From Gimesia chilikensis (GTDB lineage Bacteria; Planctomycetota; Planctomycetia; Planctomycetales; Planctomycetaceae): 64,000 nucleotides of DNA. The notes under the pieces are model-generated. The model did no database searches, had not been told where the DNA came from, and was given only the letters and a program-made list of their open reading frames with translations. This document shows positions 36,952 through 45,381 of this stretch, piece by piece (position 1 is the stretch's first letter; every line of letters starts with the position of its first letter). A program made the position numbers and the translations under genes. The stretch lies in NCBI RefSeq assembly GCF_007744075.1, contig NZ_CP036266.1, positions 4,573,748 to 4,637,747 of the forward strand, given 5' to 3'.

Positions 36952-38145
36952 CTAGTTTTTTCGTCCCAATAACACAACAGATGTGTCGTCATGTCTTCCT
37001 GAACCGTCCGTAAATGCATTCGAATCCCGAAACAGATTCTCCAGTGCCGACTCCAGGCAGGTCGAGCGAGATTCCTGCAGAGACTGCATGATTCCCGGAA
37101 TGCCGAATTCGCCGAACTGCTCCTTCTCGCCGGGAAATGCTTCCGCCAGACCATCGGTAAAAATCAGCAGCCGACTGTCGGGCGGAATTTTTGACGTATG
37201 CACGTCGTAGTCCACATCCGGAACAATCCCCAGAGGCAACCCGCCATCATCCAGTGTGCCGAGCTCATAAATCTGGTTCGTTTCCAGCTCGTGCACAATT
37301 GGAATTGGCGCCCCTGCAGACGTCCATTGAAATTCATTCGTCCGGGAATTCAGAATCCCGTACAGCAGCGTGATAAAACCACCGTCATCATTCACGACCG
37401 CCTGTTCGCACAACCGGTTATTCACATCCTTCACGAACGCCGCGGTATCCAGGTAACGATTCGAACGGATCATCCCCACCAGCGTATGCATCGTCATGAT
37501 CGACATGCAGGCTTTCATCCCATGCCCCGAGGCGTCCCCCACCAGCAGCACCAGATTCTCATCGTCCAGCATGAAAACATCGTAATAGTCGCCACCAGCC
37601 AGCGTCACAGGCTGTCCGCCAAACACGCGGATCTGTGAAGATTCATACCGCGCAGTCACATCAAATCGATCCGGGGATAGAATGTTCGTCGGAATGATCG
37701 ATTCCTGCAGCTTCCGCACCGACTCCACCTCTTCACGCAGTCGCTCTGCCACAAACCGCTCGCGTTCCGCTTTGACCGAATTCACCACGCTTTCCAGCGT
37801 CACTTCCATCAGGAACATGAAATCACCGCCGTCATCGCGGATGATGTAAGCCCGCATCCCCGCCGTCAGAAAGCGGGCGAGATGAAACGTATCCTGGCCG
37901 GGGCACGCCCCCACGATCGGCGTATCCAGATGCTGTTGTCGCACCTGCTCAAAGTTGTCATACGCCGTCTGAGGATCAGGGCTCGTAATCGACATCAGAA
38001 TGATGTCCCATTCATCCTGTGTCGCTGCCTGCTGGAGGAACTCCTCCGGCGTCGCACAGATTCTGACTTCATTCTCACTCACCCCCAGATACATGGAGAT
38101 CAGCTCACACTCCTGGGGATTATCCCACCCTACAAGAATTCGCAT
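36952..38145 (-). CDS. SpoIIE-type PP2C phosphatase with degenerate receiver domain
   Basis: 397 residues. N-terminal receiver-like domain (1-120): the phospho-acceptor position in DIILMSITSP is Ser52 in place of Asp, and the conserved Lys is Arg103, so it cannot be phosphorylated in the usual way. A helical linker (120-155) leads to the SpoIIE/RsbU phosphatase with metal ligands in GGDYYD (184-189), GDASGHG (203-209), LLIFTDGL and RHDDTSVV. Such proteins dephosphorylate anti-sigma antagonists. No RsbV/RsbW partner is in the window. Confidence 0.88.
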   Translation of the reverse strand: MRILVGWDNPQECELISMYLGVSENEVRICATPEEFLQQAATQDEWDIILMSITSPDPQTAYDNFEQVRQQHLDTPIVGACPGQDTFHLARFLTAGMRAYIIRDDGGDFMFLMEVTLESVVNSVKAERERFVAERLREEVESVRKLQESIIPTNILSPDRFDVTARYESSQIRVFGGQPVTLAGGDYYDVFMLDDENLVLLVGDASGHGMKACMSIMTMHTLVGMIRSNRYLDTAAFVKDVNNRLCEQAVVNDDGGFITLLYGILNSRTNEFQWTSAGAPIPIVHELETNQIYELGTLDDGGLPLGIVPDVDYDVHTSKIPPDSRLLIFTDGLAEAFPGEKEQFGEFGIPGIMQSLQESRSTCLESALENLFRDSNAFTDGSGRHDDTSVVLLGRKN

Positions 38146-38695
38146 GACTGGCCCGCCTTCACTATTTCGAATTCGTATTCTGATTCATAATTTATTAACA
38201 CGGCCATCATAACTGCTTCACACATTTTTCGCGAATAAAATTTGCATAAACTCTTCCCCTGAAAACACATCCTTCATTTCAAACAGCTGACAGAACCACA
38301 GTATGAACAGGTTTGAACTTCCCCGTTTGCACGCCTGAATTCACTGCTCAGACTGACCTTGATCCGCACTTCCCGAACCATATTCTTGTGCAATTGTGCT
38401 TCGCGCGCGAGGCGGATGATGCGTGCACCGGAACACCGCGCACAAGTCACTCACATTCACCTGAATCGTCGTCGATTTTTCCCGATCTTCACCGGAACAA
38501 AATGAACCACTGCGATCTGTGCCCCGCAATTTCAAATCAACTCGCAGCACTTTCAGAGCAATTGAAAACGATCTCGTCCACATCTCATCACCCCCTCCCC
38601 TGAAATCAGAGCACAATCCCCCTTGACCCCTGCGCGCCCTTCCACAAGATGAGCAACACTGACAGACAGAACAATTAACTCCCATTTCAGTCAAA
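38146..38695. other. Gene-poor stretch before the repeat block
   Basis: About 550 bp with no ORF of coding character on either strand. It contains the PP2C promoter (minus) in its left part. No known RNA or structure was recognised; the repeat copies described separately follow it. Confidence 0.35.
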
Positions 38696-38723
38696 GTAGG
38701 GGCGGCCCCATGTGTCCGCCCGC
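38696..38723. repeat. Intergenic G/C-rich repeat, copy 1
   Basis: 28 nt starting GTAGGGGCGG and ending CCGCCCGC; it is itself an imperfect palindrome (GGGCGG / CCGCCC). A second inverted repeat directly adjoins: GCCTGGCG (38722-38729) / CGCCAGGC (38753-38760). The related copy lies 96 bp downstream. Confidence 0.65.
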
Positions 38724-38791
38724 CTGGCGAGAAACGATTCCAGCTGCTGTTACGCCAGGCACGGGACAACCTGATAAATGGGAATTCAGGC

Positions 38792-38819
38792 GTAGGGGCG
38801 CCCCTGTGTGGTCGCCCGC
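38792..38819. repeat. Intergenic G/C-rich repeat, copy 2
   Basis: 28 nt starting GTAGGGGCGC and ending GTCGCCCGC; same length and ends as copy 1, with changes in the middle that keep the GGGCG / CGCCC dyad. Such short dispersed palindromes resemble REP-like elements. Confidence 0.65.
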
Positions 38820-38873
38820 AAGTGTGACCTGCGCTTCGCCAGCTAATGGCACACATCCTGATTATTCCTCTCA

Positions 38874-38894
38874 ATTCAACATTCAGCATTCAAC
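38874..38894. repeat. Three tandem heptamers
   Basis: ATTCAAC, ATTCAGC, ATTCAAC in direct tandem, 47 nt before the next ATG. Too short to assign a role. Confidence 0.6.
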
Positions 38895-38941
38895 AAACGG
38901 AATGAACTCATAAGCCTCACCACACAGAAAGGAACAAAATC

Positions 38942-39406
38942 ATGCACCAGGAATCCCCACAATCCACCACCACACCCTCACCCCGCAGATATCTCACGCA
39001 GGACGAACAGACCGTCATCGTCCGACTCATCAAGAAAATGATCGGACTGGGCCGGTTCACCTCCGAAATCAAAACCGCCATCTCCGCCGAATACGGTCTC
39101 AGCCGCCATTCCGTCACGCGCTACGTGAATCGCGCCCGCCGCGAAATGCGGGAATTCCTCGAACAGGATCTGGACCAGCACCGCGCCGACTCCTATTTCT
39201 TCTACCGCTCCATCATCGAACATCCCGACGCCTCCAATCACGAACGCATCCGCGCCCGCGAACGGATCGATAAAATCATGGGCCTCGAAATCCCCAGCAA
39301 ATATCAATTGAACCAGGACTTCAATAAATCCATCGAGGAGATTGAAAACATGTCGGATGAAGAGCTCGACACCTACTACAACAAGCTCAAGAAAAAATAC
39401 AGTTGA
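38942..39406 (+). CDS. Helix-turn-helix protein, terminase small-subunit-like
   Basis: 154 residues, soluble and highly charged. A central HTH (about 48-68: AISAEYGLSRHSVTRYVNRA) is followed by a helical region with RIRARERIDKIMGLEIPSK. This R-A-R-E-R-x-D-K-I-x-G-L pattern recalls phage terminase small subunits and related orphan DNA-binding proteins. AAAGGA precedes ATG 38942 at about 9 nt. No large subunit or other phage gene is near. A transcription factor is the alternative. Confidence 0.6.
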   Translation: MHQESPQSTTTPSPRRYLTQDEQTVIVRLIKKMIGLGRFTSEIKTAISAEYGLSRHSVTRYVNRARREMREFLEQDLDQHRADSYFFYRSIIEHPDASNHERIRARERIDKIMGLEIPSKYQLNQDFNKSIEEIENMSDEELDTYYNKLKKKYS

Positions 39407-39639
39407 ACCGCGCATACTACTCAAAGGCACCACTCAAACGAGCTGCACCTTCCGCACCGGTGCTCACACTGAGTGAACCGGAAGCACGGGAATGCGGTCA
39501 CCGGTTTACTTTTGCCCCCATTCCTGTCATCGTGTCTCCCAACACAACGTGATTCTCGCGCAGGAAACGACGAACCGCATCGGAAGTATCAAACGGAAAA
39601 TTGCCTGACACCCGATCGGGCAACTACACAGGGAAGCAA

Positions 39640-40968
39640 ATGGCCGAAACTGAAAATTCAAAGCTGGGAATGTTCTCGACCCTTTCCATCGGCATTGGAG
39701 GCATGGTGGGCGGAGGAATTTTTGCCGTTACCGGACTCACCATCGAGATCACACGGGGTGCCGCTCCCGTCGCCTTCCTGATCTCGGGCATCGTCGCCCT
39801 GCTCACCAGCTATTCGTATCTCAAATTAACATTGCGGTTTCCCGGCGAGGGCGGAACCGTTGAGTATCTCAACCGCGCCTTCGGCAGTGGTATCCTGACC
39901 GGTGCCGCCAACATACTGCTGTTGATGTGTTACATCGTGCTGGTTGCTATCTACGCCTATGCCTTTGGCAGCTATGGTGCCAGCGTGTTCCCCGCCGATC
40001 AGAATAACTTCTGGCAACATACACTGGTCAGTGGTGTCATCATCGGCTTATGCCTTCTCAATATCGTCAGCACCGAACTGGTGATCCGTTCGGAGAACTT
40101 CTTTAACGGCGTCAAAATGGTCCTGCTGGCGATATTCGTCGTGGCCGGTCTGCTGACACCCATGGACTGGACGCGGCTCGGTCCGGAAAACTATGTCTCC
40201 CCCGTCGGCCTCATTGCCGGAGCCATGCTCATTTTCCTGAACTATGAAGGCTTCGAATTAATCGCCAATGCTTCCAATGACGTGGCCAACCCGAAGAAAA
40301 CCCTACCTGTAGCCTACCTCGGTGGAATCTTTGTGGTGATGGTGATCTATGTATTGATCGTGGGAGTCGTGGTTGGACACATGAGTTTCGCCGAAGTCGG
40401 AAAAGTGAGCGATCGCGCGCTATCGGTGGCGGCAACCCGCATTGCAGGCACCCCCGGCTTCATCGCAATTTTGATTGCAGCACTTCTGGCCACCAGCTCT
40501 GCCATCAACGCGACCTTCTACGGCACAGGCCGCCTAACGTATATCATTGCCAAGACAGGCGAACTGCCAACAGAGCTCGAACGTTCGATTCGCGGCCAGC
40601 ACCTGGAAGGTACTCTGATCTCAGCTTTCCTCGCATTACTCGTAGCGAACTTTGTCCCCCTGGAAGCGATCGCCACGATGGGCAGTGCCGGGTTCCTCTT
40701 GATCTTTCTCGCCGTCAACCTCGCCAATGTCCGACTGGCAAAACAGACAAACAGCCACGTCTGGCTCTCTGGTTTAGCGGCACTCAGCACAGCGGTGGCA
40801 CTGATTGTTTTGTGCATCAAGGTTGACGAAAACCCGGCCACCCGCAACCACCTCTGGATCCTGGTTGGAATGATCGTCGCTTCGCTACTCATCGAATTCT
40901 ATTACCGTAGTATCACGGGACGCAAGATTCACCTGATCCGACACCATAAACATCATCACAGCCAGTGA
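39640..40968 (+). CDS. APC-family amino acid permease
   Basis: 442 residues with about twelve transmembrane helices. Opening FSTLSIGIGGMVGGGIFAVTG is the APC superfamily TM1 signature with the unwound G-x-G region; NYEGFELIANASNDVANPKKTLP is the conserved TM6-7 block. Substrate is not predictable. ATG 39640 has GGGAAG upstream; a TTG at 39601 would add 13 residues. The extreme C-terminus is His-rich (RHHKHHHSQ). Confidence 0.88.
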   Translation: MAETENSKLGMFSTLSIGIGGMVGGGIFAVTGLTIEITRGAAPVAFLISGIVALLTSYSYLKLTLRFPGEGGTVEYLNRAFGSGILTGAANILLLMCYIVLVAIYAYAFGSYGASVFPADQNNFWQHTLVSGVIIGLCLLNIVSTELVIRSENFFNGVKMVLLAIFVVAGLLTPMDWTRLGPENYVSPVGLIAGAMLIFLNYEGFELIANASNDVANPKKTLPVAYLGGIFVVMVIYVLIVGVVVGHMSFAEVGKVSDRALSVAATRIAGTPGFIAILIAALLATSSAINATFYGTGRLTYIIAKTGELPTELERSIRGQHLEGTLISAFLALLVANFVPLEAIATMGSAGFLLIFLAVNLANVRLAKQTNSHVWLSGLAALSTAVALIVLCIKVDENPATRNHLWILVGMIVASLLIEFYYRSITGRKIHLIRHHKHHHSQ

Positions 40969-41211
40969 GTATTGTATGGTTTCACGAGTGATCTTTAGAA
41001 CTTTTACCAGGCAAGCATCAATACACGCCGATACAACACCCTCGCCCTTGTTTATAAATCACTGACAGCAGAAAAAACAATTTTGCTACAGGGCATCAGC
41101 CCCGAATGAAACAACATGGGTGTTGAGCGTGCGAATTAAAATAACACGAATTGTCCAGCCTTCATCCTCTGACGAACAGGGGAGTAACGCAGTGAAACAG
41201 GCATCTTTACG

Positions 41212-41271
41212 GAGTTTTTACTTTACATTCACCTCGCTGCTCTATAATGGAAAGAGCAGCGGTCAGGCACT
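41212..41271 (+). promoter_or_regulatory. Promoter with conserved 19-nt box, sulfatase copy A
   Basis: GAGTTTTTACTTTACATTC (41212-41230), 12 nt, TATAAT (41243-41248), then GTCAGGCACT (41262-41271). The identical box, spacing and -10 and the same later decamer occur before sulfatase copy B. TTTACA within the box is 15 nt from the -10 and is the likeliest -35. Most of 40969-41211 shows nothing recognisable. Confidence 0.75.
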
Positions 41272-41348
41272 GAGATCTTCCCTCTACCTGTTAAACAACA
41301 CGGTCCGTGAAACGGCACATTAGTTCGATACGCAGCGAGAGTAACTCA

Positions 41349-41489
41349 ATGTGCAACTTCGATCTCTATTTCACGCTGGTTCAGCGATTGTCTGCCTTCA
41401 CAACTGACAAGTGGCTCCTTCAGACCACCACCGCTCTCTGTTTCTCCCTGATCTATCAGACAGTCGTCGGCTGTCACTTTTCTCAATGA
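41349..41489 (+). CDS. Leader ORF upstream of sulfatase A
   Basis: 46-codon ORF; ATG 41349 has GAGAG (41337-41341) upstream. It ends 14 nt before the sulfatase ATG. Its last part reads ...LCFSLIYQTVVGCHFSQ. The codons TCC CTG, N6, and ACA...G are in the same reading frame as in the leader ORF of copy B. That shared frame and fixed distance to the hairpin argue for a real leader peptide, although the upstream parts of the two leaders are not alike. Confidence 0.45.
   Translation: MCNFDLYFTLVQRLSAFTTDKWLLQTTTALCFSLIYQTVVGCHFSQ
41459..41475 (+). promoter_or_regulatory. Hairpin before sulfatase A
   Basis: GACAG (41459-41463) / CTGTC (41471-41475), 7-nt loop, 28 nt before the sulfatase ATG and inside the leader ORF. 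CTCCCTGA (41444-41451) precedes it by 7 nt, exactly as in copy B. Confidence 0.5.
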
Positions 41490-41503
41490 ACAAGGATACT
41501 GCA

Positions 41504-43162
41504 ATGAGACTTCAAATGTGCCAGTTACGCTCCCTGATTCTGTCGGCGCTGGCAGTCACCATCAGTCTGGCGATCGCCGTCCCCGCACACGCGCGACAGA
41601 AAAAACCGAACATCCTGCTCATCGTCTCCGACGACACCGGCTACGGTGACCTGGGCCCCTACGGCGGTGGTGTCGGCCGCGGCATGCCCACCCCTAATAT
41701 CGACAAAATGGCCCGCGCAGGCATGACCTTCTTCTCCTTCTACGCGCAGCCCAGCTGTACCCCCGGTCGCGCCGCCATGCAGACCGGACGCATCCCCAAC
41801 CGCAGCGGGATGACCACCGTCTCCTTCCCCGGACAGGGGGGCGGACTCCCCAAAGAGGAATGGACGCTCGCCTCGATCCTCAAACAGGCCAACTACCGCA
41901 CGTACTTCACCGGAAAATGGCACCTGGGAGAAGCCGACCACGCTCTGCCCAATGCACACGGCTATGACGTGATGGAGCACTGCTTCCTCTACCACCTCAA
42001 CGCCTACACCTATGGTGATCCAGAGCGGTTCCCCGACATGGATTTCAAGCTGCGGCTGATGTTCAATCTCGTTACGAAAGGGTCCCTCTCAGGCAAAGCG
42101 GGAGAGGCGCCCAGGCAGGACTGGAAAGTCGTCGGTGAATACATCGACACGCCGGAAAAGGGATTCGTCGGCGTCCCCTATCTCGATCAGTACGTCGAAC
42201 AGTCGGGTCTGAAGTTTCTGGAAGACGCCGCCCAACATCCCGATCAGCCCTTTTTCATCAACGTCAACTTCATGAAAAACCACCAGCCCAACCTGCCGGC
42301 TCCCGAATTCAAACACAAATCCATCTCCAAAACCAGATACGCCGATTCCATCGTCGAACTCGACACACGCATCGGCAACCTCATGAACAAACTCAAAGAA
42401 CTCGAACTGGAGCAGGACACGCTGGTCTTCTTCACTACCGACAACGGCGCCTGGCAGGACGTCTATCCTGACGCCGGCTACACACCGTTTCGCGGTACCA
42501 AAGGCACCGTCCGCGAAGGGGGCAGCCGGGTCCCCGCCATCGCGGTCTGGCCGGGTAAGATCAAAGACGGCGTCCGCAATCACGATATCCTCGGCGGCCT
42601 GGATCTCATGGCTACTTTCGCTTCCCTCGCCGGTCTGGAACTTCCGGAAAAAGATCGCGCAGGCGAACCGATTTGCTTCGACAGCTACGACATGTCACCC
42701 GCCCTGTTTGGCACAGGCAAGTCGAAACGGAATTCCTGGTTTTACTTCACGGAAAATGAACTCGCCCCCGGTGCCGCTCGTGTCGGCAATTATAAAGCCG
42801 TCTTCAATCTCCGGGGGGATGGCGGCCAGGCGACAGGCGGCCAGGCCGTCGATACCAACCTCGGCTGGAAAGGACCGGAGAAGTATGTCGCCACCGTTCC
42901 ACAGGTCTTTGACCTGCTGCAGGACCCGCAGGAACGCTATGACATTTTCATGAATAACTACACGGAACGTACCTGGACCCTGGTGACCTTCAATGCCGTC
43001 ATCCGGAACCTGCTGCAGAGTTACGTCGACTATCCGCCACGCAAAATGCAGAGCAAAATCTATCACGGACCGATCACCCTGACGGATTTCCACAAATTTA
43101 AATTTATCAGGGATGCCCTCAAAGAGGAAGGCATGAAATTTTCGCTCCCTTTCGGCAAATGA
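41504..43162 (+). CDS. Secreted arylsulfatase (type I, formylglycine), copy A
   Basis: 552 residues, signal peptide 1-30 (ending PAHA). Sulfatase core: PNILLIVSDDTGYGDLGPYGG with metal-binding Asp pair, and the maturation motif SCTPGRAAMQTG with Cys85 converted to formylglycine in the family, then GKWHLGE. It hydrolyses sulfate esters outside the cytoplasm. ATG 41504 is chosen: AAGGA 8 nt upstream, and the length then equals copy B exactly (552), with aligned signal peptides. The frame is open further up to 41411. Substrate not predictable; likely sulfated polysaccharide or its fragments. Confidence 0.9.
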   Translation: MRLQMCQLRSLILSALAVTISLAIAVPAHARQKKPNILLIVSDDTGYGDLGPYGGGVGRGMPTPNIDKMARAGMTFFSFYAQPSCTPGRAAMQTGRIPNRSGMTTVSFPGQGGGLPKEEWTLASILKQANYRTYFTGKWHLGEADHALPNAHGYDVMEHCFLYHLNAYTYGDPERFPDMDFKLRLMFNLVTKGSLSGKAGEAPRQDWKVVGEYIDTPEKGFVGVPYLDQYVEQSGLKFLEDAAQHPDQPFFINVNFMKNHQPNLPAPEFKHKSISKTRYADSIVELDTRIGNLMNKLKELELEQDTLVFFTTDNGAWQDVYPDAGYTPFRGTKGTVREGGSRVPAIAVWPGKIKDGVRNHDILGGLDLMATFASLAGLELPEKDRAGEPICFDSYDMSPALFGTGKSKRNSWFYFTENELAPGAARVGNYKAVFNLRGDGGQATGGQAVDTNLGWKGPEKYVATVPQVFDLLQDPQERYDIFMNNYTERTWTLVTFNAVIRNLLQSYVDYPPRKMQSKIYHGPITLTDFHKFKFIRDALKEEGMKFSLPFGK

Positions 43163-43305
43163 TTACCTGGCTTGACTGATAATTGCGCGGACCGCTGGAT
43201 CTCACCTGTTGGCTCATCTGATAACACTTGTCAGATCCAAACCAGCCAATTCGAATCAATAAACTCAAGTATGTTCCAGTCGTACCTGCCCCCCCATTTT
43301 TCACA

Positions 43306-43369
43306 GAGTTTTTACTTTACATTCTTGCCACCCGATTATAATGAGGTTAGTGTACCCAAGTCAGGCACT
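43306..43369 (+). promoter_or_regulatory. Promoter with conserved 19-nt box, sulfatase copy B
   Basis: Same 19-nt box (43306-43324), 12-nt spacing, TATAAT (43337-43342), then GTCAGGCACT (43360-43369). The intervening nucleotides differ from copy A, so the box and -10 stand out as conserved. Confidence 0.75.
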
Positions 43370-43404
43370 AACCTAAATCGATCTCATCATTGAGGAATCC
43401 TTCT

Positions 43405-43611
43405 ATGCAGCGGGAATCATTGCCAGTTCCCCTATATGCTGAAGCCTGGTTCCGAAAATCCAACTACACTCTTCGCCCTGTCTGGCATCCTGAGTACATT
43501 CTGCTTAACTGCTATCGGCTTCGTTCTACCACTCAACTTAGACAGGGAAATAACGTCTGCTCCCTGACACTGTCGACAGCCCCCGGGCTGTTATCTACTC
43601 TCAACTGCTAA
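43405..43611 (+). CDS. Leader ORF upstream of sulfatase B
   Basis: 68-codon ORF; ATG 43405 has GAGGA (43392-43396) at 8 nt. It ends 10 nt before the sulfatase B ATG, and AAGGT of the sulfatase ribosome site overlaps its stop. The tail ...VCSLTLSTAPGLLSTLNC shares TCC CTG ... ACA ... G in the same frame as the leader of copy A. Confidence 0.5.
   Translation: MQRESLPVPLYAEAWFRKSNYTLRPVWHPEYILLNCYRLRSTTQLRQGNNVCSLTLSTAPGLLSTLNC
43576..43591 (+). promoter_or_regulatory. Hairpin before sulfatase B
   Basis: ACAGCC (43576-43581) / GGCTGT (43586-43591) with a 4-nt loop, 30 nt before the sulfatase ATG. Preceded at 7 nt by CTCCCTGA (43560-43567) and one G, as in copy A. Confidence 0.5.
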
Positions 43612-43621
43612 GGTCTCCACC

Positions 43622-45280
43622 ATGAAACATCTTGCTCTTCCATTTCGCTCATTCCTTCTGCCCTTCCTGGCAGTCATCACCATCCTGGTGATCGCCCTCC
43701 CGGCACAGGCCCAGCAGAAAAAACCCAATATTCTGTTCATCGTCTCCGACGACACCGGTTACGGTGACCTGGGTCCCTATGGAGGTGGGGTCGGTCGTGG
43801 CATGCCCACTCCCAACATCGACCGCATGGCCCAGGAAGGGATGACTTTCTTTTCCTTTTACGCACAACCCAGTTGCACCCCCGGTCGGGCCGCAATGCAG
43901 ACCGGCCGCATCCCCAACCGCAGCGGGATGACAACCGTCGCCTTCCAGGGACAGGGGGGTGGACTCCCCAAGGCTGAATGGACACTCGCCTCGGTCCTCA
44001 AACAGGCCGGCTACCAGACCTACTTCACGGGTAAATGGCACTTGGGAGAATCTGATTATGCCCTTCCCAATGCACATGGTTACGATGAGATGGAGCATTG
44101 CTTCCTCTATCACTGCAATGCCTACACTTACGGTGACCCGAACTGGTTCCCTGATATGAAACCAGATCTGCGGGCCATGTTCGACCGCGTTACTAAAGGG
44201 TCGCTGTCAGGCAAAGCAGGGGAAGCTCCCAAACAGGACTGGAAAGTCAATGGACAGTATGTCGACACACCTGAAAAAGGAGTCGTAGGCATCCCGTTCA
44301 TGGACAAGTACGTCGAAAAGTCAGGATTGAAGTTTCTGGAACAGGCAGCCCAAAATCCGGATCAGCCTTTCTTTATCAATATCAATTTCATGAAGGTCCA
44401 CCAGCCAAACTTGCCAGCACCGGAATTCAAACACAAATCACTCTCCAAATCCAAGTACGCTGATTCGGTTGTCGAACTCGACACGCGGATCGGTAACATC
44501 ATGGACAAACTCCGTGAACTCGGCCTCGATAAAAATACCCTCGTCTTTTACACAACTGACAACGGCGCCTGGCAGGACGTCTATCCCGATGCCGGCTACA
44601 CACCATTTCGAGGAACGAAAGGCACAGTCCGCGAAGGGGGCAACCGCGTCCCTGCTATCGCAATCTGGCCCGGAAAAATCAAAGCCGGCGTCCGTAACCA
44701 CGACATTCTCGGCGGCCTGGATCTGATGGCCACTTTCGCCTCTGTTGCCGGAATTAAACTGCCCGAAAATGATCGCGAAGGCAAACCCATCTACTTCGAC
44801 AGTCTCGACATGACCCCCATCCTGACCGGAACGGGCGAATGCCCCCGGGAGTCCTGGTTCTACTTCACCGAAAATGAACTGACTCCTGGAGCAGCCCGCG
44901 TCAACAATTACAAAGCCGTTTTCAACCTTCGGGGAGATGACGGATCAACCACGGGAGGTCTGGCCGTCGATACCAACCTGGGCTGGAAAGGCCCCAACAA
45001 ATATGTCGCAACCGTTCCCCAGATCTTCGATCTCTGGCAGGATCCTCAGGAACGCTACGATATCTTCATGAATAACTACACTGAACGGACCTGGACACTG
45101 GTGACATTTAACGCCGAAATCAGCAAACTGATGAAAACTTACGTCAAGTATCCACCGCGGAAACTGCAAAGTGAAGTCTATACCGGACCACTCACGCTGA
45201 CCGAATACCAGCGGTTCAAATTTGTCAGGGACGCTTTGAAAAACGAAGGCATCAGTCTGCCGCTGCCCACTGGCAACTGA
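43622..45280 (+). CDS. Secreted arylsulfatase (type I, formylglycine), copy B
   Basis: 552 residues, signal peptide 1-30 (ALPAQA). Same architecture as copy A with long identical stretches (SDDTGYGDLGPYGGGVGRG, FYAQPSCTPGRAAMQTG, Cys85). The pair is a tandem duplication that has diverged. AAGGT precedes the ATG by 7-8 nt. A strong terminator follows the stop. FGly-generating enzyme is required and is not in the window. Confidence 0.92.
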   Translation: MKHLALPFRSFLLPFLAVITILVIALPAQAQQKKPNILFIVSDDTGYGDLGPYGGGVGRGMPTPNIDRMAQEGMTFFSFYAQPSCTPGRAAMQTGRIPNRSGMTTVAFQGQGGGLPKAEWTLASVLKQAGYQTYFTGKWHLGESDYALPNAHGYDEMEHCFLYHCNAYTYGDPNWFPDMKPDLRAMFDRVTKGSLSGKAGEAPKQDWKVNGQYVDTPEKGVVGIPFMDKYVEKSGLKFLEQAAQNPDQPFFININFMKVHQPNLPAPEFKHKSLSKSKYADSVVELDTRIGNIMDKLRELGLDKNTLVFYTTDNGAWQDVYPDAGYTPFRGTKGTVREGGNRVPAIAIWPGKIKAGVRNHDILGGLDLMATFASVAGIKLPENDREGKPIYFDSLDMTPILTGTGECPRESWFYFTENELTPGAARVNNYKAVFNLRGDDGSTTGGLAVDTNLGWKGPNKYVATVPQIFDLWQDPQERYDIFMNNYTERTWTLVTFNAEISKLMKTYVKYPPRKLQSEVYTGPLTLTEYQRFKFVRDALKNEGISLPLPTGN

Positions 45281-45303
45281 GTGCGTGTGCCGACTGAAAA
45301 CCG

Positions 45304-45338
45304 TGCAGACCGCCTGTACTTCAGGCGGTCTGCATTTT
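45304..45338 (+). terminator. Intrinsic terminator after sulfatase B
   Basis: Perfect 13-bp arms TGCAGACCGCCTG (45304-45316) / CAGGCGGTCTGCA (45322-45334), 5-nt loop, then TTTT. It separates the sulfatase from the phosphatase gene. Confidence 0.88.
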
Positions 45339-45381
45339 CCATCGAAGTTTGGTCCCCTTACCCGCCAGAGAGAGTGAACAC

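Noticed and set aside
38942-39406. Prophage at the terminase-like gene
   Set aside because: No portal, capsid, integrase or attachment-site repeats nearby; one gene is not enough.
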